Source of the DNA: Nesterenkonia xinjiangensis | GTDB taxonomy: Bacteria > Actinomycetota > Actinomycetes > Actinomycetales > Micrococcaceae | Direction: 5' to 3' | Assembly (NCBI RefSeq): GCF_013410745.1 | Contig: NZ_JACCFY010000001.1 | Location: forward strand, 496,001-560,000 | Length of the DNA stretch: 64,000 nt | Shown: in pieces, positions 19,044 to 27,780 of the stretch | How the letters are laid out: every line of letters starts with the position of its first letter | Numbering within the stretch: position 1 is the stretch's first letter | Made by a program: the position numbers and the translations under genes | The notes under the pieces: model-generated | The model's input: only the letters and a program-made list of their open reading frames with translations | Database searches by the model: none | What the model was told of the DNA's origin: nothing

Positions 19044-20219
19044 ATGCCACAGTCGATGGACCACATGCTCAGCGAGGAGCACCAGGCCCTCGTGGGCGCC
19101 GTCAGGGACTTCACCCGGGAGGTGGTCGCCCCCGTCTCGGCGACCCACGACGAGGCCCACTCCTTCCCCTACGAGGTCGTCTCCCAGATGGCCGGGATGG
19201 GGCTGTTCGGCCTCCCGTTCCCGGAGGAGCACGGCGGCCAGGGCGGTGACTACTTCGCCCTCTGCCTGGCCCTGGAGGAACTGGCGAAGGTCGACCAGTC
19301 GGTGGCGATCACCCTGGAGGCCGGCGTCTCCCTGGGGGCGATGCCGATCTACCGCTTCGGCACCCCTGAGCAGAAGGAACGTTGGCTGCCGGAGCTGACC
19401 AGAGGAGAGCGGCTGGCCGGGTTCGGGCTCACCGAGTCCGAGGCCGGCTCCGACGCCGGAGGCACCCGCACCCGCGCGGTGCTGGAGGACGGCGAATGGG
19501 TCATCGACGGCACCAAGGAATTCATCACCAACTCCGGGACCGACATCACCTCCCTGGTCACCGTCACCGCCGTCACCGGAGAGCGGACGCTGGGCGACGG
19601 GAGCGTGAAGAAGGAGATCTCCACGATCCTGGTGCCCACCGACACCCCGGGCTTCACGGCGGAACCGGCCTATGACAAGGTCGGCTGGAACGCCTCCGAC
19701 ACCCATCCGCTGACCCTGCGGAACGTCCGCGTCCCGGAAGAGAACCTGCTCGGCGAGCGCGGGCGGGGCTATGCGAACTTCCTGGGCATCCTCGACGAGG
19801 GTCGCATCGCGATCGCCGCACTGGCCACAGGGGCCGCTCAGGGCTGCGTGGACGAATCCGTCCGCTACGCCCAGGAGCGGGAGACCTTCGGGGCCCCCAT
19901 CGGCTCCAATCAGGCGATCTCCTTCAAGATCGCCCGCATGCAGGCCCGGGCGCACTCGGCCCGGCTGGCCTACTACGACGCCGCGGCCCGCATGCTGGCG
20001 GGAAAGCCGTTCAAGACCGAGGCGGCCATCGCGAAGCTGATCGCCGGTGAGGCGGCCATGGACAACGCCCGCGACGCCACCCAGGTCTTCGGAGGCTACG
20101 GCTTCATCAATGAGTTCGTGGTCGCTCGGCACTACCGGGACTCGAAGATCCTGGAAGTCGGCGAGGGCACCACAGAGGTCCAGCTGATGCTCATCGCTCG
20201 CAGCCTCGGACTGGACTGA
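19044..20219 (+). CDS. Acyl-CoA dehydrogenase (FadE19-like; isovaleryl- or other branched-chain acyl-CoA)
   Basis: A 391-residue flavoprotein that inserts a 2,3 double bond into an acyl-CoA and passes electrons to ETF. FAD and substrate motifs are visible: GFGLTESEAGSDAGGTRTRA, GTKEFITNSG and QVFGGYGFINEF. The end reads LEVGEGTTEVQ, with Glu at the usual catalytic position of short- and medium-chain enzymes; animal isovaleryl-CoA dehydrogenase has Ala there and uses a Glu elsewhere. Position in the carboxylase operon suggests isovaleryl-CoA as substrate, but 2-methyl-branched substrates are possible. The gene begins 4 bases after accA1. Confidence 0.92.
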   Translation: MPQSMDHMLSEEHQALVGAVRDFTREVVAPVSATHDEAHSFPYEVVSQMAGMGLFGLPFPEEHGGQGGDYFALCLALEELAKVDQSVAITLEAGVSLGAMPIYRFGTPEQKERWLPELTRGERLAGFGLTESEAGSDAGGTRTRAVLEDGEWVIDGTKEFITNSGTDITSLVTVTAVTGERTLGDGSVKKEISTILVPTDTPGFTAEPAYDKVGWNASDTHPLTLRNVRVPEENLLGERGRGYANFLGILDEGRIAIAALATGAAQGCVDESVRYAQERETFGAPIGSNQAISFKIARMQARAHSARLAYYDAAARMLAGKPFKTEAAIAKLIAGEAAMDNARDATQVFGGYGFINEFVVARHYRDSKILEVGEGTTEVQLMLIARSLGLD

Positions 20220-20245
20220 CCGGCGCAGGAGGGAGAGGATCAGCC

Positions 20246-20755
20246 ATGACCACTGAACGGATCATCCAGCAGCGCGGCCTGTACCTGGACGAGATCGAGG
20301 TGGGCGCCGTCTACCGGCACGCCCCGGGTCGCACGGTGACCGAATCTGACAACGTCCTGTTCACCACGCTGACCATGAACACCCAGTCGCTGCACCTGGA
20401 CGCCCACTGGGCCGCCACCCAGCCCTTCGGCCGTCCGCTCATGAACTCCATGTTCACCCTCTCCACCCTGGTCGGAGCCTCGGTGGCGCAGCTGACCCAG
20501 GGCACGATCGTGGCGAACCTGGGCTTCGAGACCGTCTCCTTCCCGCACCCTCTCTTCCCCGGGGACACGCTCTCCTCGGAGTCCGAGATCCTCGAGAAGC
20601 GGCTCTCCTCCTCCCGACCGGGGCAGGGGATCCTGAAGATCCGCCACCGAGGGCGCAACCAGGACGGCACCGTGGTGGCCGAATGCGTCCGCTCGGTGAT
20701 GCTCTGGGTCTCGGAGGACGCCCACCGGGAAGGTGCACCAGGAGGTGCCTCATGA
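20246..20755 (+). CDS. MaoC-family enoyl-CoA hydratase (methylglutaconyl/itaconyl-CoA type)
   Basis: A 169-residue single hot-dog-fold hydratase. The hydratase-2 region reads ESDNVLFTTLTMNTQSLHLD: the His is kept, but the usual G-D-x-N-P-x-H is M-N-T-Q-S-L-H. The same N-T-x-x-x-H form is, as I recall it, typical of the MaoC proteins next to accA1-accD1 (Rv2499c group) and itaconyl-CoA hydratases, so it is probably not a defect. In the pathway it would hydrate 3-methylglutaconyl-CoA to HMG-CoA. The stop overlaps the start of the CitE-like gene (ATGA), so translation is coupled. Confidence 0.88.
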   Translation: MTTERIIQQRGLYLDEIEVGAVYRHAPGRTVTESDNVLFTTLTMNTQSLHLDAHWAATQPFGRPLMNSMFTLSTLVGASVAQLTQGTIVANLGFETVSFPHPLFPGDTLSSESEILEKRLSSSRPGQGILKIRHRGRNQDGTVVAECVRSVMLWVSEDAHREGAPGGAS

Positions 20756-21627
20756 GCCGACGTCGTGGATTCACCGTGGGCCCGTCCCTGCTGTTCTGCC
20801 CGGCTGACCGGCCAGAACGCTATGCCAAGGCCGCCGACCGTGCCGATGCGCTCATCCTCGATCTGGAGGACGCCGTGGCCGACCGGGACAAGCCGCACGC
20901 CCGCCGGCACCTGCGCCAACACCTGCAGACGCTGGCCGCACCTGAGACCGCCGAACTGCGGGCTCGCACCGTGGTCCGCATCAACCCCGCCGGCACCCCG
21001 GGCTTCGCCGCCGACGTCGACCTGCTGGCCGGCACCGGCGTGGAGCTGGTGATGCTGGCCAAGACGGAGTCCCGCGAGGAGGTCGACGCCGCAGCCCGGG
21101 CGCTGCCCGATGCCGGGATCATCGGCCTGTGCGAGACCGCCGCCGGGGTGACCCGCGCCGAACAGATCGCTTCCCACCCGCAGGTGGTCGCGCTGATGTG
21201 GGGCGCGGAGGATCTCCTGGCCTCGATCGGGGGGAGCTCCTCGCGCCGGCCGGACGGACGCTATCGGGATGTGGCCCGGCAGGCCCGCGCCCAGGTCCTT
21301 CTGGCCGCGGCCACCCACGGGGCGGCTGGGATCGATGCGATCTACGCCGACATCGAGGACACCGACGGGCTGGCCGCCGAAGCCGCCGACGCCGCCGCCA
21401 GCGGCTGGACCGCCAAAGCCTGCATCCATCCCGCCCAGGTGCCTGTCATCCGCAGCGCCTATGCTCCCACCGAGCAGGAGCTGGACCACGCCCGGGCGCT
21501 GCTGGCCGAAGTGCCCCACCACGGCGGAGCGTTCCGCTTCCGCGGGTCGATGGTGGACCTGCCGCTGGTCCGCCATGCCGAGCAGGTGGTCCGGCGGGCC
21601 GAAGCCGCGGCTCAGTCGCTCCGGTGA
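20752..21627 (+). CDS. CitE-like CoA-ester lyase (HMG-CoA/beta-hydroxyacyl-CoA lyase type)
   Basis: A 291-residue TIM-barrel lyase of the HpcH/HpaI-CitE family. Motifs: LILDLEDAVADRDKPHAR (metal-binding Glu/Asp), VRINPAGTPGF (CoA-phosphate Arg), a catalytic Glu in GLCETAAGV, LMWGAEDL with the metal-binding Asp, and CIHPAQVPVI. It lacks the other citrate lyase subunits. The orthologous position in M. tuberculosis (Rv2498c) encodes a lyase reported to cleave HMG-CoA and related esters, which would finish leucine breakdown here to acetoacetate and acetyl-CoA. The ATG at 20752 overlaps the maoC stop; its last 16 bases overlap the opposing TVP38 gene. Confidence 0.9.
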   Translation: MSRRRGFTVGPSLLFCPADRPERYAKAADRADALILDLEDAVADRDKPHARRHLRQHLQTLAAPETAELRARTVVRINPAGTPGFAADVDLLAGTGVELVMLAKTESREEVDAAARALPDAGIIGLCETAAGVTRAEQIASHPQVVALMWGAEDLLASIGGSSSRRPDGRYRDVARQARAQVLLAAATHGAAGIDAIYADIEDTDGLAAEAADAAASGWTAKACIHPAQVPVIRSAYAPTEQELDHARALLAEVPHHGGAFRFRGSMVDLPLVRHAEQVVRRAEAAAQSLR

Positions 21628-22370
21628 CGCTGGCCGGGAAGCGGACGTGAGGAGGTGCCCTTCCAGCTGCGCAAGGCCCAGATGGTCAGGAGGACGACGA
21701 CGGCCCAGGCGCAGAGCACGACGACCCCCGGCATGATCCCGGGCTGCGAGATGAACGCGCCCACAGCCACCAGAGAGACCTGGCCGGGGATGGTGGAGAC
21801 CAGCCCGGCGACCACGAAGTCCCGCTGCGAGACCCCGAAGGCGCCTGAGCCGTAGTTCACCGGCCAGTACGGCAGCCCGGGCATGAGCCGCAGCGTGCAG
21901 ACCGCGTGGAAGCCGGCGTCGGCCAGGTGCCGCTCCACAGTGGAGGCGTGGGTGCCCAGCAGGCGGATCACCGTGGTCCGGCCCAGGCCACGGGCGAGCC
22001 AGTAGGCGGCCCAGCAACCGATGAGCACCCCGATGATCGAGAGGATGCTGCCCTGCACGACGCCGAAGAGCAGCCCTCCGGTGACGGCCATGATCGTCAC
22101 CGGGATGGGTGTCATGGCCACCAACGCGTAGAGACCGATGAACGCGAACCAGGCGCCCCATCCGAGGTCCTCCATCGCGGCGCGCAGCTCCTCCACCGAA
22201 GGCAGCCGGACGTTGAAGGCGAGCCACAGCATGAGCAGCAGCACCAGCACCAGCACCGTGTTGCGCAGGTAGGTGCCCCACTGCAGGGCGAGACCACGCC
22301 GGGGAGGGGTGTCCCCGCCGTCGTCGGGGGTGGTGCTCCCGTCCGGCTGGTCCTGACTCATCGGCTCCAC
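21612..22370 (-). CDS. TVP38/TMEM64 (DedA-like) family membrane protein
   Basis: A 252-residue membrane protein with a disordered cytoplasmic N-terminus of about 30 residues and five or six hydrophobic segments (for example VLVLVLLLMLWLAF). The family core is present: AVTGGLLFGVVQGSILSIIG, WLARGLGR and a long loop TLRLMPGLPYWPVNYGSGAFG. Such proteins act in membrane lipid scrambling or transport in several organisms; the bacterial role is not settled. It is convergent with the CitE-like gene and overlaps its end by 16 bases. It is transcribed alone and faces away from the GNAT gene. Confidence 0.88.
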   Translation of the reverse strand: MEPMSQDQPDGSTTPDDGGDTPPRRGLALQWGTYLRNTVLVLVLLLMLWLAFNVRLPSVEELRAAMEDLGWGAWFAFIGLYALVAMTPIPVTIMAVTGGLLFGVVQGSILSIIGVLIGCWAAYWLARGLGRTTVIRLLGTHASTVERHLADAGFHAVCTLRLMPGLPYWPVNYGSGAFGVSQRDFVVAGLVSTIPGQVSLVAVGAFISQPGIMPGVVVLCAWAVVVLLTIWALRSWKGTSSRPLPGQRHRSD

Positions 22371-22380
22371 TCTACGACGC

Positions 22381-22386
22381 TAGGCT
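22381..22386 (+). promoter_or_regulatory. Candidate -10 of the GNAT gene
   Basis: TAGGCT, 7 bases before the ATG at 22394, fits a leaderless transcript; no clear -35. Confidence 0.35.
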
Positions 22387-22393
22387 GACGTCC

Positions 22394-22999
22394 ATGACCC
22401 CAGACACGAGCACCGGGAGCACCTTCCACCAGCTGTGCGCCGAGCGTGGCAGGGCATTCCCGCTGCTCACCGATCGGCTGCTGCTGAGCCCTTTCACCGC
22501 GGAGGACCTCCACGAGGTGTGGGGGTACTGGCGCCTGCCGGAGACCACCCACTGGATGTCTCGCCGCTACGAGGCACCGGAGCAGCTGCGGGACCGCTGG
22601 CTGTCCCAGGGATCCAAGTTCACCGTCCGGCGCCGCAGCGACGGTGTGCTCGTGGGCGATGTCGGGGCGCGGCTGCAGGACAGCTGGGCCCAGCAGGAGG
22701 CGGCCGATCACGCCCGGGGCACGCAGGCCGAGCTGGACTGGACCCTCGCTCCGCAGCACCAGGCGCATGGATATGCCCGGGAGGCGGTACGGGCTCTGAT
22801 GGAGCTCGCCGCTGACCTGGGTGTCCGCAGGATGCATGCCGGGTGCTTCGCGGAGAACACCGGCTCCTGGCGGCTTATGGAGGCCTTGGGCATGCGCCGC
22901 GAGACCTCCACGATCCGGGAGTCGCTGCACCGGGACCTCGGCTGGCGGGACGGCGTCGGCTATGCGGTGCTGGCCGAGGAGCTGCCGCCCCGTCATTGA
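22394..22999 (+). CDS. GNAT family N-acetyltransferase (RimJ/RimL type)
   Basis: A 201-residue acetyltransferase of the RimJ/RimL type, acting on an N-terminal or small-molecule amine with acetyl-CoA. It starts with LLTDRLLLSPFTAEDLHEVW, the N-terminal strand of that group; the acetyl-CoA loop is AELDWTLAPQHQAHGYAREA, and AENTGSWRLMEALGMRRE is the typical closing motif. The -10 TAGGCT ends 7 bases before the ATG, indicating a leaderless message. Its acceptor substrate cannot be told from sequence. Confidence 0.88.
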   Translation: MTPDTSTGSTFHQLCAERGRAFPLLTDRLLLSPFTAEDLHEVWGYWRLPETTHWMSRRYEAPEQLRDRWLSQGSKFTVRRRSDGVLVGDVGARLQDSWAQQEAADHARGTQAELDWTLAPQHQAHGYAREAVRALMELAADLGVRRMHAGCFAENTGSWRLMEALGMRRETSTIRESLHRDLGWRDGVGYAVLAEELPPRH

Positions 23000-23033
23000 A
23001 GGTCAGGTGGACGGATCACCGGCAGAACTTTGG

Positions 23034-23039
23034 GACAAT
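23034..23039 (+). promoter_or_regulatory. Candidate -10 of the DUF4245 gene
   Basis: GACAAT ends 6 bases before the GTG at 23046, a leaderless layout. Confidence 0.4.
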
Positions 23040-23045
23040 GGCAGG

Positions 23046-23681
23046 GTGACAGAGCGCGAACACGAGCCCCGCCCCTCCGAGGACCACACCCCGGCCAAAC
23101 CGCAGCTGACTCCTGCCCAGTCCAAGCGGATCTCGCAGCCGATGGTCGCCATGGTGATCACCATGGCCGTCACCGTGGGGGCCGTCGCCGCCTTCTACAT
23201 GATGAACCCGGAGCCGGACGTGGAGCCGTACCACCGGGACGAGGACGTCCACCAGGAGGCGATCTACGTCGCCGAGGTCGCCGACTTCGCACCCCTGGCC
23301 CCGGACGTTCCTGAGACCTGGACCGCCAACTATGCCCGCTGGGAGACCCGCCCCGAGCATGGCGTGTCAGTCTGGGAGGTCGGATACACCACCGACGCGG
23401 TCGACTTCATCGGATTCGCGCAGACCGACCAGGGCAACCCCACCTGGATCGCGGAGGAGACCGACCAGGCCACCCCGGCCGGCATCGTGGACATCGAGGG
23501 GCTGGAGTTCGAGGTCCGGGACGGCGACCGCGGCCGCACCTACTATGTGCTCACCGAAGACGAGAACGACGTCGACGGCACCACCGTGGTGATCACCGGC
23601 GACGCCTCCGAGGAAGAGTTCACCCACGCCCTGACCGCGCTCGTCGACTCCCTCGGTGAGGAGCCGGACACCGAGGAGTGA
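23046..23681 (+). CDS. DUF4245 family membrane-anchored protein
   Basis: A 211-residue protein with a short cytoplasmic head (to about residue 36), one membrane helix (MVAMVITMAVTVGAVAAFYM) and an extracytoplasmic domain rich in aromatic and acidic residues (ETWTANYARWETRPEHGVSVW, in two parts). This fits the actinobacterial DUF4245 family of unknown function. The GTG at 23046 is favoured by the -10 hexamer 6 bases upstream. It lies near carbonic anhydrase and fumC; in M. tuberculosis a related protein (Rv1100) lies next to glpX and fumC, so the link with central carbon genes is conserved. Confidence 0.82.
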   Translation: MTEREHEPRPSEDHTPAKPQLTPAQSKRISQPMVAMVITMAVTVGAVAAFYMMNPEPDVEPYHRDEDVHQEAIYVAEVADFAPLAPDVPETWTANYARWETRPEHGVSVWEVGYTTDAVDFIGFAQTDQGNPTWIAEETDQATPAGIVDIEGLEFEVRDGDRGRTYYVLTEDENDVDGTTVVITGDASEEEFTHALTALVDSLGEEPDTEE

Positions 23682-23761
23682 CCTGCGGTGGCTTAGTCTG
23701 ATCATCATCGCCCAAGCCCGCGGGAGGCATCCCGTTCACTGTGACATCTGTGAGGAGCACG

Positions 23762-24403
23762 ATGACCCACACGACCGCCCCTGAGCCCACGCCCTCGCCG
23801 CTGAGTCCCTTCGAGGTCTGGGAGCGCCTGCAGATCGGCAACGCCCGGTTCGTCTCCGGAGAGGTCGCACATCCGAACCAGAACGCCGAGCGCCGCAGCT
23901 CGCTCACCGAGGGGCAGCACCCCATGGCGGTGATCTTCGGCTGCTCGGACTCGCGGCTGGCCGCCGAGATCATCTTCGACGTCGGACTCGGTGACGTCTT
24001 CGTTGTCCGCACCGCCGGTCAGGTGATCGACGACGCTGTGCTGGGCTCCCTGGAGTACAGCGTCGACGTCCTGCAGGTGCCGCTGATCGTGGTGCTGGGC
24101 CACGACTCCTGCGGCGCGGTGACCGCCGCCATGGAATCCGCGGCCTCGGCGACCACGCCCACCGGCTTCGTGCGCAGCCTGGTGGAGCGCATCACACCCT
24201 CGGTGCTGGCCGCTCAGCGTCAAGGGCTGACCACAGTCAACGAGACCGTCGAGGAGCATGTGAAGCAGACCGTCTCGCGCATCACCGAGCACTCGCGCAC
24301 CATCTACGAGGCCGTCGAGGAGAACCGCACCGCCGTCATCGGGGTGACCTACCGGCTCGCCGAAGGGCGTGCAGATCTGGTGAGCACCATCGGCAGGGTC
24401 TGA
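23762..24403 (+). CDS. Beta-class carbonic anhydrase
   Basis: A 213-residue zinc enzyme that interconverts CO2 and bicarbonate in the cytoplasm. The zinc ligands and active-site dyad are clear: FGCSDSRLAAEI (Cys and Asp-Arg), then VVLGHDSCGAVTA (His and Cys). The start ATG at 23762 has GAGGAG upstream; an in-frame GTG at 23741 is less likely. Bicarbonate is needed by PurK and the biotin carboxylase in this window. The next gene is fumC, downstream by about 60 bases. Confidence 0.95.
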   Translation: MTHTTAPEPTPSPLSPFEVWERLQIGNARFVSGEVAHPNQNAERRSSLTEGQHPMAVIFGCSDSRLAAEIIFDVGLGDVFVVRTAGQVIDDAVLGSLEYSVDVLQVPLIVVLGHDSCGAVTAAMESAASATTPTGFVRSLVERITPSVLAAQRQGLTTVNETVEEHVKQTVSRITEHSRTIYEAVEENRTAVIGVTYRLAEGRADLVSTIGRV

Positions 24404-24452
24404 CCCCCGCTTCACAGTGCGCCGGCTCGGTGCGGAGCCTGCCGGGCCTCCC

Positions 24453-24458
24453 TAGAAT
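24453..24458 (+). promoter_or_regulatory. fumC -10 hexamer
   Basis: TAGAAT ends 6 bases before the fumC ATG at 24465, so the message is probably leaderless. The -35 region is weak. Confidence 0.5.
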
Positions 24459-24464
24459 GGCCCC

Positions 24465-25889
24465 ATGACAGAGAACTCTGCATCTCAGACCGAATACCGA
24501 ATCGAGCGCGACACGATGGGCGAGGTGAAGGTGCCCGCCCACGCGCTGTACCGCGCACAGACCCAGCGCGCTGTGGAGAACTTCCCCATCTCCGGACGCA
24601 CCCTGGAGCGCGCCCACATCGAGGCGCTGGCACGAGTGAAGAAGGCCGCCGCCCGCGCGAACGCAGAGCTCGGGGTGCTCGACGCCGAGCTCTCCGAGGC
24701 CATCGCCGGTGCCGCCGAGAAGGTCGCCTCCGGCGAACTCGATGAGCACTTCCCGGTGGACGTGTTCCAGACCGGATCCGGCACCTCCTCGAACATGAAC
24801 ACCAACGAGGTGCTGGCCACCCTGGCGAACCAGGCGCTGAAGGAGAAGGGCTCGGACAAGGAAGTCCACCCGAACGACCACGTCAACGCCTCGCAGTCCT
24901 CCAACGATGTCTTCCCCACCTCGGTCCATGTGGCCGCCACCTCCGCGCTGATCAATGACCTCAAGCCCGCCCTGGCCTACCTGGCCGAGGCCCTGGAGGC
25001 CAAGGCCGCCGAGTTCGCCGACGTCGTGAAGTCCGGCCGCACCCACCTGATGGACGCCACCCCGGTGACCCTGGGGCAGGAGTTCGCCGGCTACGCGGCC
25101 CAGATCCGATATGGCATCGAGCGCATCGACTCGGCCCTGCCGCGCGTTGCCGAGGTTCCGCTGGGCGGAACCGCCGTGGGCACCGGTATCAACACCCCGA
25201 AGGGCTTCGCCGAGAAGGCCATCGCCCACCTGGCCGAGGACACCGGCCTGCCGCTGACCGAGGCGCGCGACCACTTCGAGGCGCAGGCCAACCGCGACGG
25301 ACTGGTCGAGGCCTCTGGCCAGCTGCGCACCATCGCCTACTCGCTGATCAAGATCAACAACGATCTGCGCTGGATGGGCTCCGGTCCCAACACCGGTCTG
25401 GGCGAGATCGCCATCCCGGATCTTCAGCCCGGCTCCTCGATCATGCCCGGCAAGGTTAACCCGGTGATCTGCGAATCCGCCATCCAGGTCTGTGCCCAGG
25501 TGATCGGCAATGACACCACTGTGGCCCTGTCCTCGACAAACAGCGCCTTCGAGCTCAACGTGGGCATCCCGGTGATGGCCGCCAACCTGCTCGAGTCCAT
25601 CCGCCTGCTGAAGAACACCGGCTACGTGATGGCCGACAAGATGATCTCCGGCCTGACGGCCAACGAGGACCGCTGCGCCTTCCTGGCCGGAGCCTCACCC
25701 TCGGTGGTGACGCCGCTGAACAAGCACATCGGCTACGAGGCGGCCGCCGACATCGCCAAGCACGCGGTGAAGAACAAGGTCACCGTGCGCGAGGCCGTCG
25801 TAGAGCTGGGCTACCTCGAGCGCGGCGAGCTCACCGAGGCGCAGCTGGACGAGGCCCTCGACGTGAAGTCGATGACCCAGCCGGGATGA
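24465..25889 (+). CDS. fumC: Fumarate hydratase, class II
   Basis: FumC hydrates fumarate to malate in the citric acid cycle. The 474-residue protein has [33 protein letters not shown] and [17 protein letters not shown] (substrate site), and the superfamily signature [11 protein letters not shown] carrying the catalytic loop serine. The length is normal. The stop overlaps the ATG of the next gene (ATGA), so the FAD oxidoreductase is translated from the same message. Confidence 0.97.
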   Translation: MTENSASQTEYRIERDTMGEVKVPAHALYRAQTQRAVENFPISGRTLERAHIEALARVKKAAARANAELGVLDAELSEAIAGAAEKVASGELDEHFPVDVFQTGSGTSSNMNTNEVLATLANQALKEKGSDKEVHPNDHVNASQSSNDVFPTSVHVAATSALINDLKPALAYLAEALEAKAAEFADVVKSGRTHLMDATPVTLGQEFAGYAAQIRYGIERIDSALPRVAEVPLGGTAVGTGINTPKGFAEKAIAHLAEDTGLPLTEARDHFEAQANRDGLVEASGQLRTIAYSLIKINNDLRWMGSGPNTGLGEIAIPDLQPGSSIMPGKVNPVICESAIQVCAQVIGNDTTVALSSTNSAFELNVGIPVMAANLLESIRLLKNTGYVMADKMISGLTANEDRCAFLAGASPSVVTPLNKHIGYEAAADIAKHAVKNKVTVREAVVELGYLERGELTEAQLDEALDVKSMTQPG

Positions 25890-27268
25890 CACCCCTTCCG
25901 GCAGTCGACTCCCCGGTGATCGCGGAGCTGCATGCGGCCCTTCCCGGGCGGGTCACCACTGACCCGTCCGGGCTGGTCGCGCTCTCCACCGACAAGTCCG
26001 GGCACCGCGGCGAGGGCGTTCCGCTGGCGGCCGTGCACGCCCAGAGCGTGGAGGACGTCCAACAGGTGTGCCAGATCGCCAGCGCGCATCGCACCCCGGT
26101 GGTGACCCGAGGTGCCGGCACCGGTCTCTCCGGCGGCGCCACCGCGGGCGCCGGGGAGATCGTGCTCTCCCTGGAACGCATGGACCAGGTGCTGGAGATC
26201 TCTGAGGGCAACCGGCTGGCGGTGGTGCAGGCCGGAGTGATCAACGGTCGGCTCGACGAACATCTGGCCCCCCACGGGCTCTGGTGGTCCCCGGACCCGG
26301 CCAGCAAGGACATCTCCACCGTGGGCGGCAACATCGCGATGAACGCCGGCGGGCTGCTCTGCGCCAAGTATGGAGTCACCCGAGAGTCGGTGCTGGCGCT
26401 GAAGGTGGTGCTGGCCGACGGGCGCCTGCTGGAGGTGGGGCATCGCACCGTCAAAGGTGTGACCGGCTACGACCTCACCGCGCTGATGATCGGCTCCGAG
26501 GGCACGCTGGGGATCATCGTAGAGGCCACGTTGGCGCTGCGCCCCGCCGTCACCGGAGACACCCCGACCCTGGGTGCGGTCTTCCCGAGCATCGTCGACG
26601 CCGCCGCGGCCGCCGCCGAGGTGGTCCGCGCAGGCCACGTGCCTGCGGCCATGGAGCTGTTGGACCGGCCCTGCCTGGACGCGATCGCCGCGCACACCGG
26701 CAAGGAGCTGGCCCCGGGCGGTCAGGCGTATCTGCTGCTGCAGCACGACGGCGCCGCAGCCCTCGAGGAGATCGCCTCCACCGCGGAGATCCTCGCCCGG
26801 CACCGGGCGCAGCTGACCCATGCCACCGACCAGGCCGACTCCGAGCGGCTCTTCGCGCTGCGGCGCCTGATGTTCCCCTCCCTGCAGGCGCTGGGTTCGC
26901 TGCTGATCGAGGATGTGGCGGTGCCGCGGGACCGGCTGGCCGAGGCGTTCGCGGAGATCCGCCGCATCGAGGAGGAGTTCGGGCTGAGCATCCCCACCGC
27001 CGCCCATGCCGGGGATGGAAACCTGCACCCCACGTTCACCTTCACCGGGGAGATCGTGCCGCCGCAGATCTGGGAGGCGGCGGGCCGGATCTTCGAGATG
27101 GCCCTGGCCATGGGCGGTACGCTCACCGGCGAACACGGGGTGGGGCTGCTGAAGCGCCGCTGGCTGGCCGACGAGCTCGGAGCCGACCAGATGGACCTGC
27201 AGCAGCAGATCAAGGCGGTCTTCGACCCTGCCGGGATCCTCAACCCGGGAAAGATCTTCACTCCATGA
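25886..27268 (+). CDS. FAD-linked oxidase, GlcD/D-lactate dehydrogenase type
   Basis: A 460-residue VAO-fold flavoenzyme that oxidises a 2-hydroxy acid such as glycolate, D-lactate or D-2-hydroxyglutarate. The PCMH FAD domain includes [18 protein letters not shown] and [19 protein letters not shown]; the C-terminal half has [12 protein letters not shown] and [11 protein letters not shown], the metal/substrate segments of GlcD-like enzymes. The 4-base overlap with fumC suggests a shared operon. The 3' end overlaps the opposing Nudix gene by 11 bases. Exact substrate unknown. Confidence 0.9.
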   Translation: MTPLPAVDSPVIAELHAALPGRVTTDPSGLVALSTDKSGHRGEGVPLAAVHAQSVEDVQQVCQIASAHRTPVVTRGAGTGLSGGATAGAGEIVLSLERMDQVLEISEGNRLAVVQAGVINGRLDEHLAPHGLWWSPDPASKDISTVGGNIAMNAGGLLCAKYGVTRESVLALKVVLADGRLLEVGHRTVKGVTGYDLTALMIGSEGTLGIIVEATLALRPAVTGDTPTLGAVFPSIVDAAAAAAEVVRAGHVPAAMELLDRPCLDAIAAHTGKELAPGGQAYLLLQHDGAAALEEIASTAEILARHRAQLTHATDQADSERLFALRRLMFPSLQALGSLLIEDVAVPRDRLAEAFAEIRRIEEEFGLSIPTAAHAGDGNLHPTFTFTGEIVPPQIWEAAGRIFEMALAMGGTLTGEHGVGLLKRRWLADELGADQMDLQQQIKAVFDPAGILNPGKIFTP

Positions 27269-27761
27269 GCAGCTGCGCGGGCGCCCCGGCGTCGAGCGCC
27301 CAGTCGATGACCATGCGCTGATCCTCCGCGAGCGGCTCGGGCAGCGCGGAGACTGAGAACCAGCCGACGTCCACGGATTCGTCGTCGTTGACCCGCGGCT
27401 CGCCCTCCACCGGTTCCATCTCCAGCACGGTGTCCAGGAAGCGGCAGCGGTCCCCGTTGGCGTACTGGACCAGGTGGGTGGCGAACACTCCGGCCACCCG
27501 CACCGGACGCGCGAGGACGGCAGTCTCTTCCGCGACCTCCCGTACGGCGCCCTTCCCTGGCTGCTCACCAGGATCGAGGATCCCGGAGGTCACGGTCCAC
27601 GCCCCGTTGTCACTGCGACGGACCAGCAGCACCTCCGGCTCCGGGAGGTCGACGTCGCCGACCCGACGGCGCAGGACGACGCCGCGCACAGCAGGAATCC
27701 ACAGGTCAGAAGTGCCGATATGGGTGCGCAGGTCACGGATGAACTCTGGTGTCGGTGCCAT
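27258..27761 (-). CDS. Nudix hydrolase
   Basis: A 167-residue Nudix protein that hydrolyses a nucleoside diphosphate-linked compound. The Nudix box reads GILDPGEQPGKGAVREVAEETAV, matching G-x5-E-x7-R-E-U-x-E-E with Ala where Gly is usual near the end. The N-terminal PAVRGVVLRRR and DGAWTVTSG are typical. The substrate cannot be deduced. Convergent with the FAD oxidase gene and separated by 20 bases from the peptidase gene behind it. Confidence 0.9.
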   Translation of the reverse strand: MAPTPEFIRDLRTHIGTSDLWIPAVRGVVLRRRVGDVDLPEPEVLLVRRSDNGAWTVTSGILDPGEQPGKGAVREVAEETAVLARPVRVAGVFATHLVQYANGDRCRFLDTVLEMEPVEGEPRVNDDESVDVGWFSVSALPEPLAEDQRMVIDWALDAGAPAQLLME

Positions 27762-27780
27762 CGCCTGCCACCTTAGCGGC

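Noticed and set aside
20246-20755. MaoC protein as inactive because G-D-x-N-P-x-H is changed
   Set aside because: The M-N-T-Q-S-L-H form appears to be the rule in the accA1-accD1-linked and itaconyl-CoA hydratase groups, so loss of function is not implied.
20311-22281. 656-codon minus-strand frame across maoC and the CitE-like gene
   Set aside because: Antisense to two genes with conserved active-site motifs; no domain of its own.
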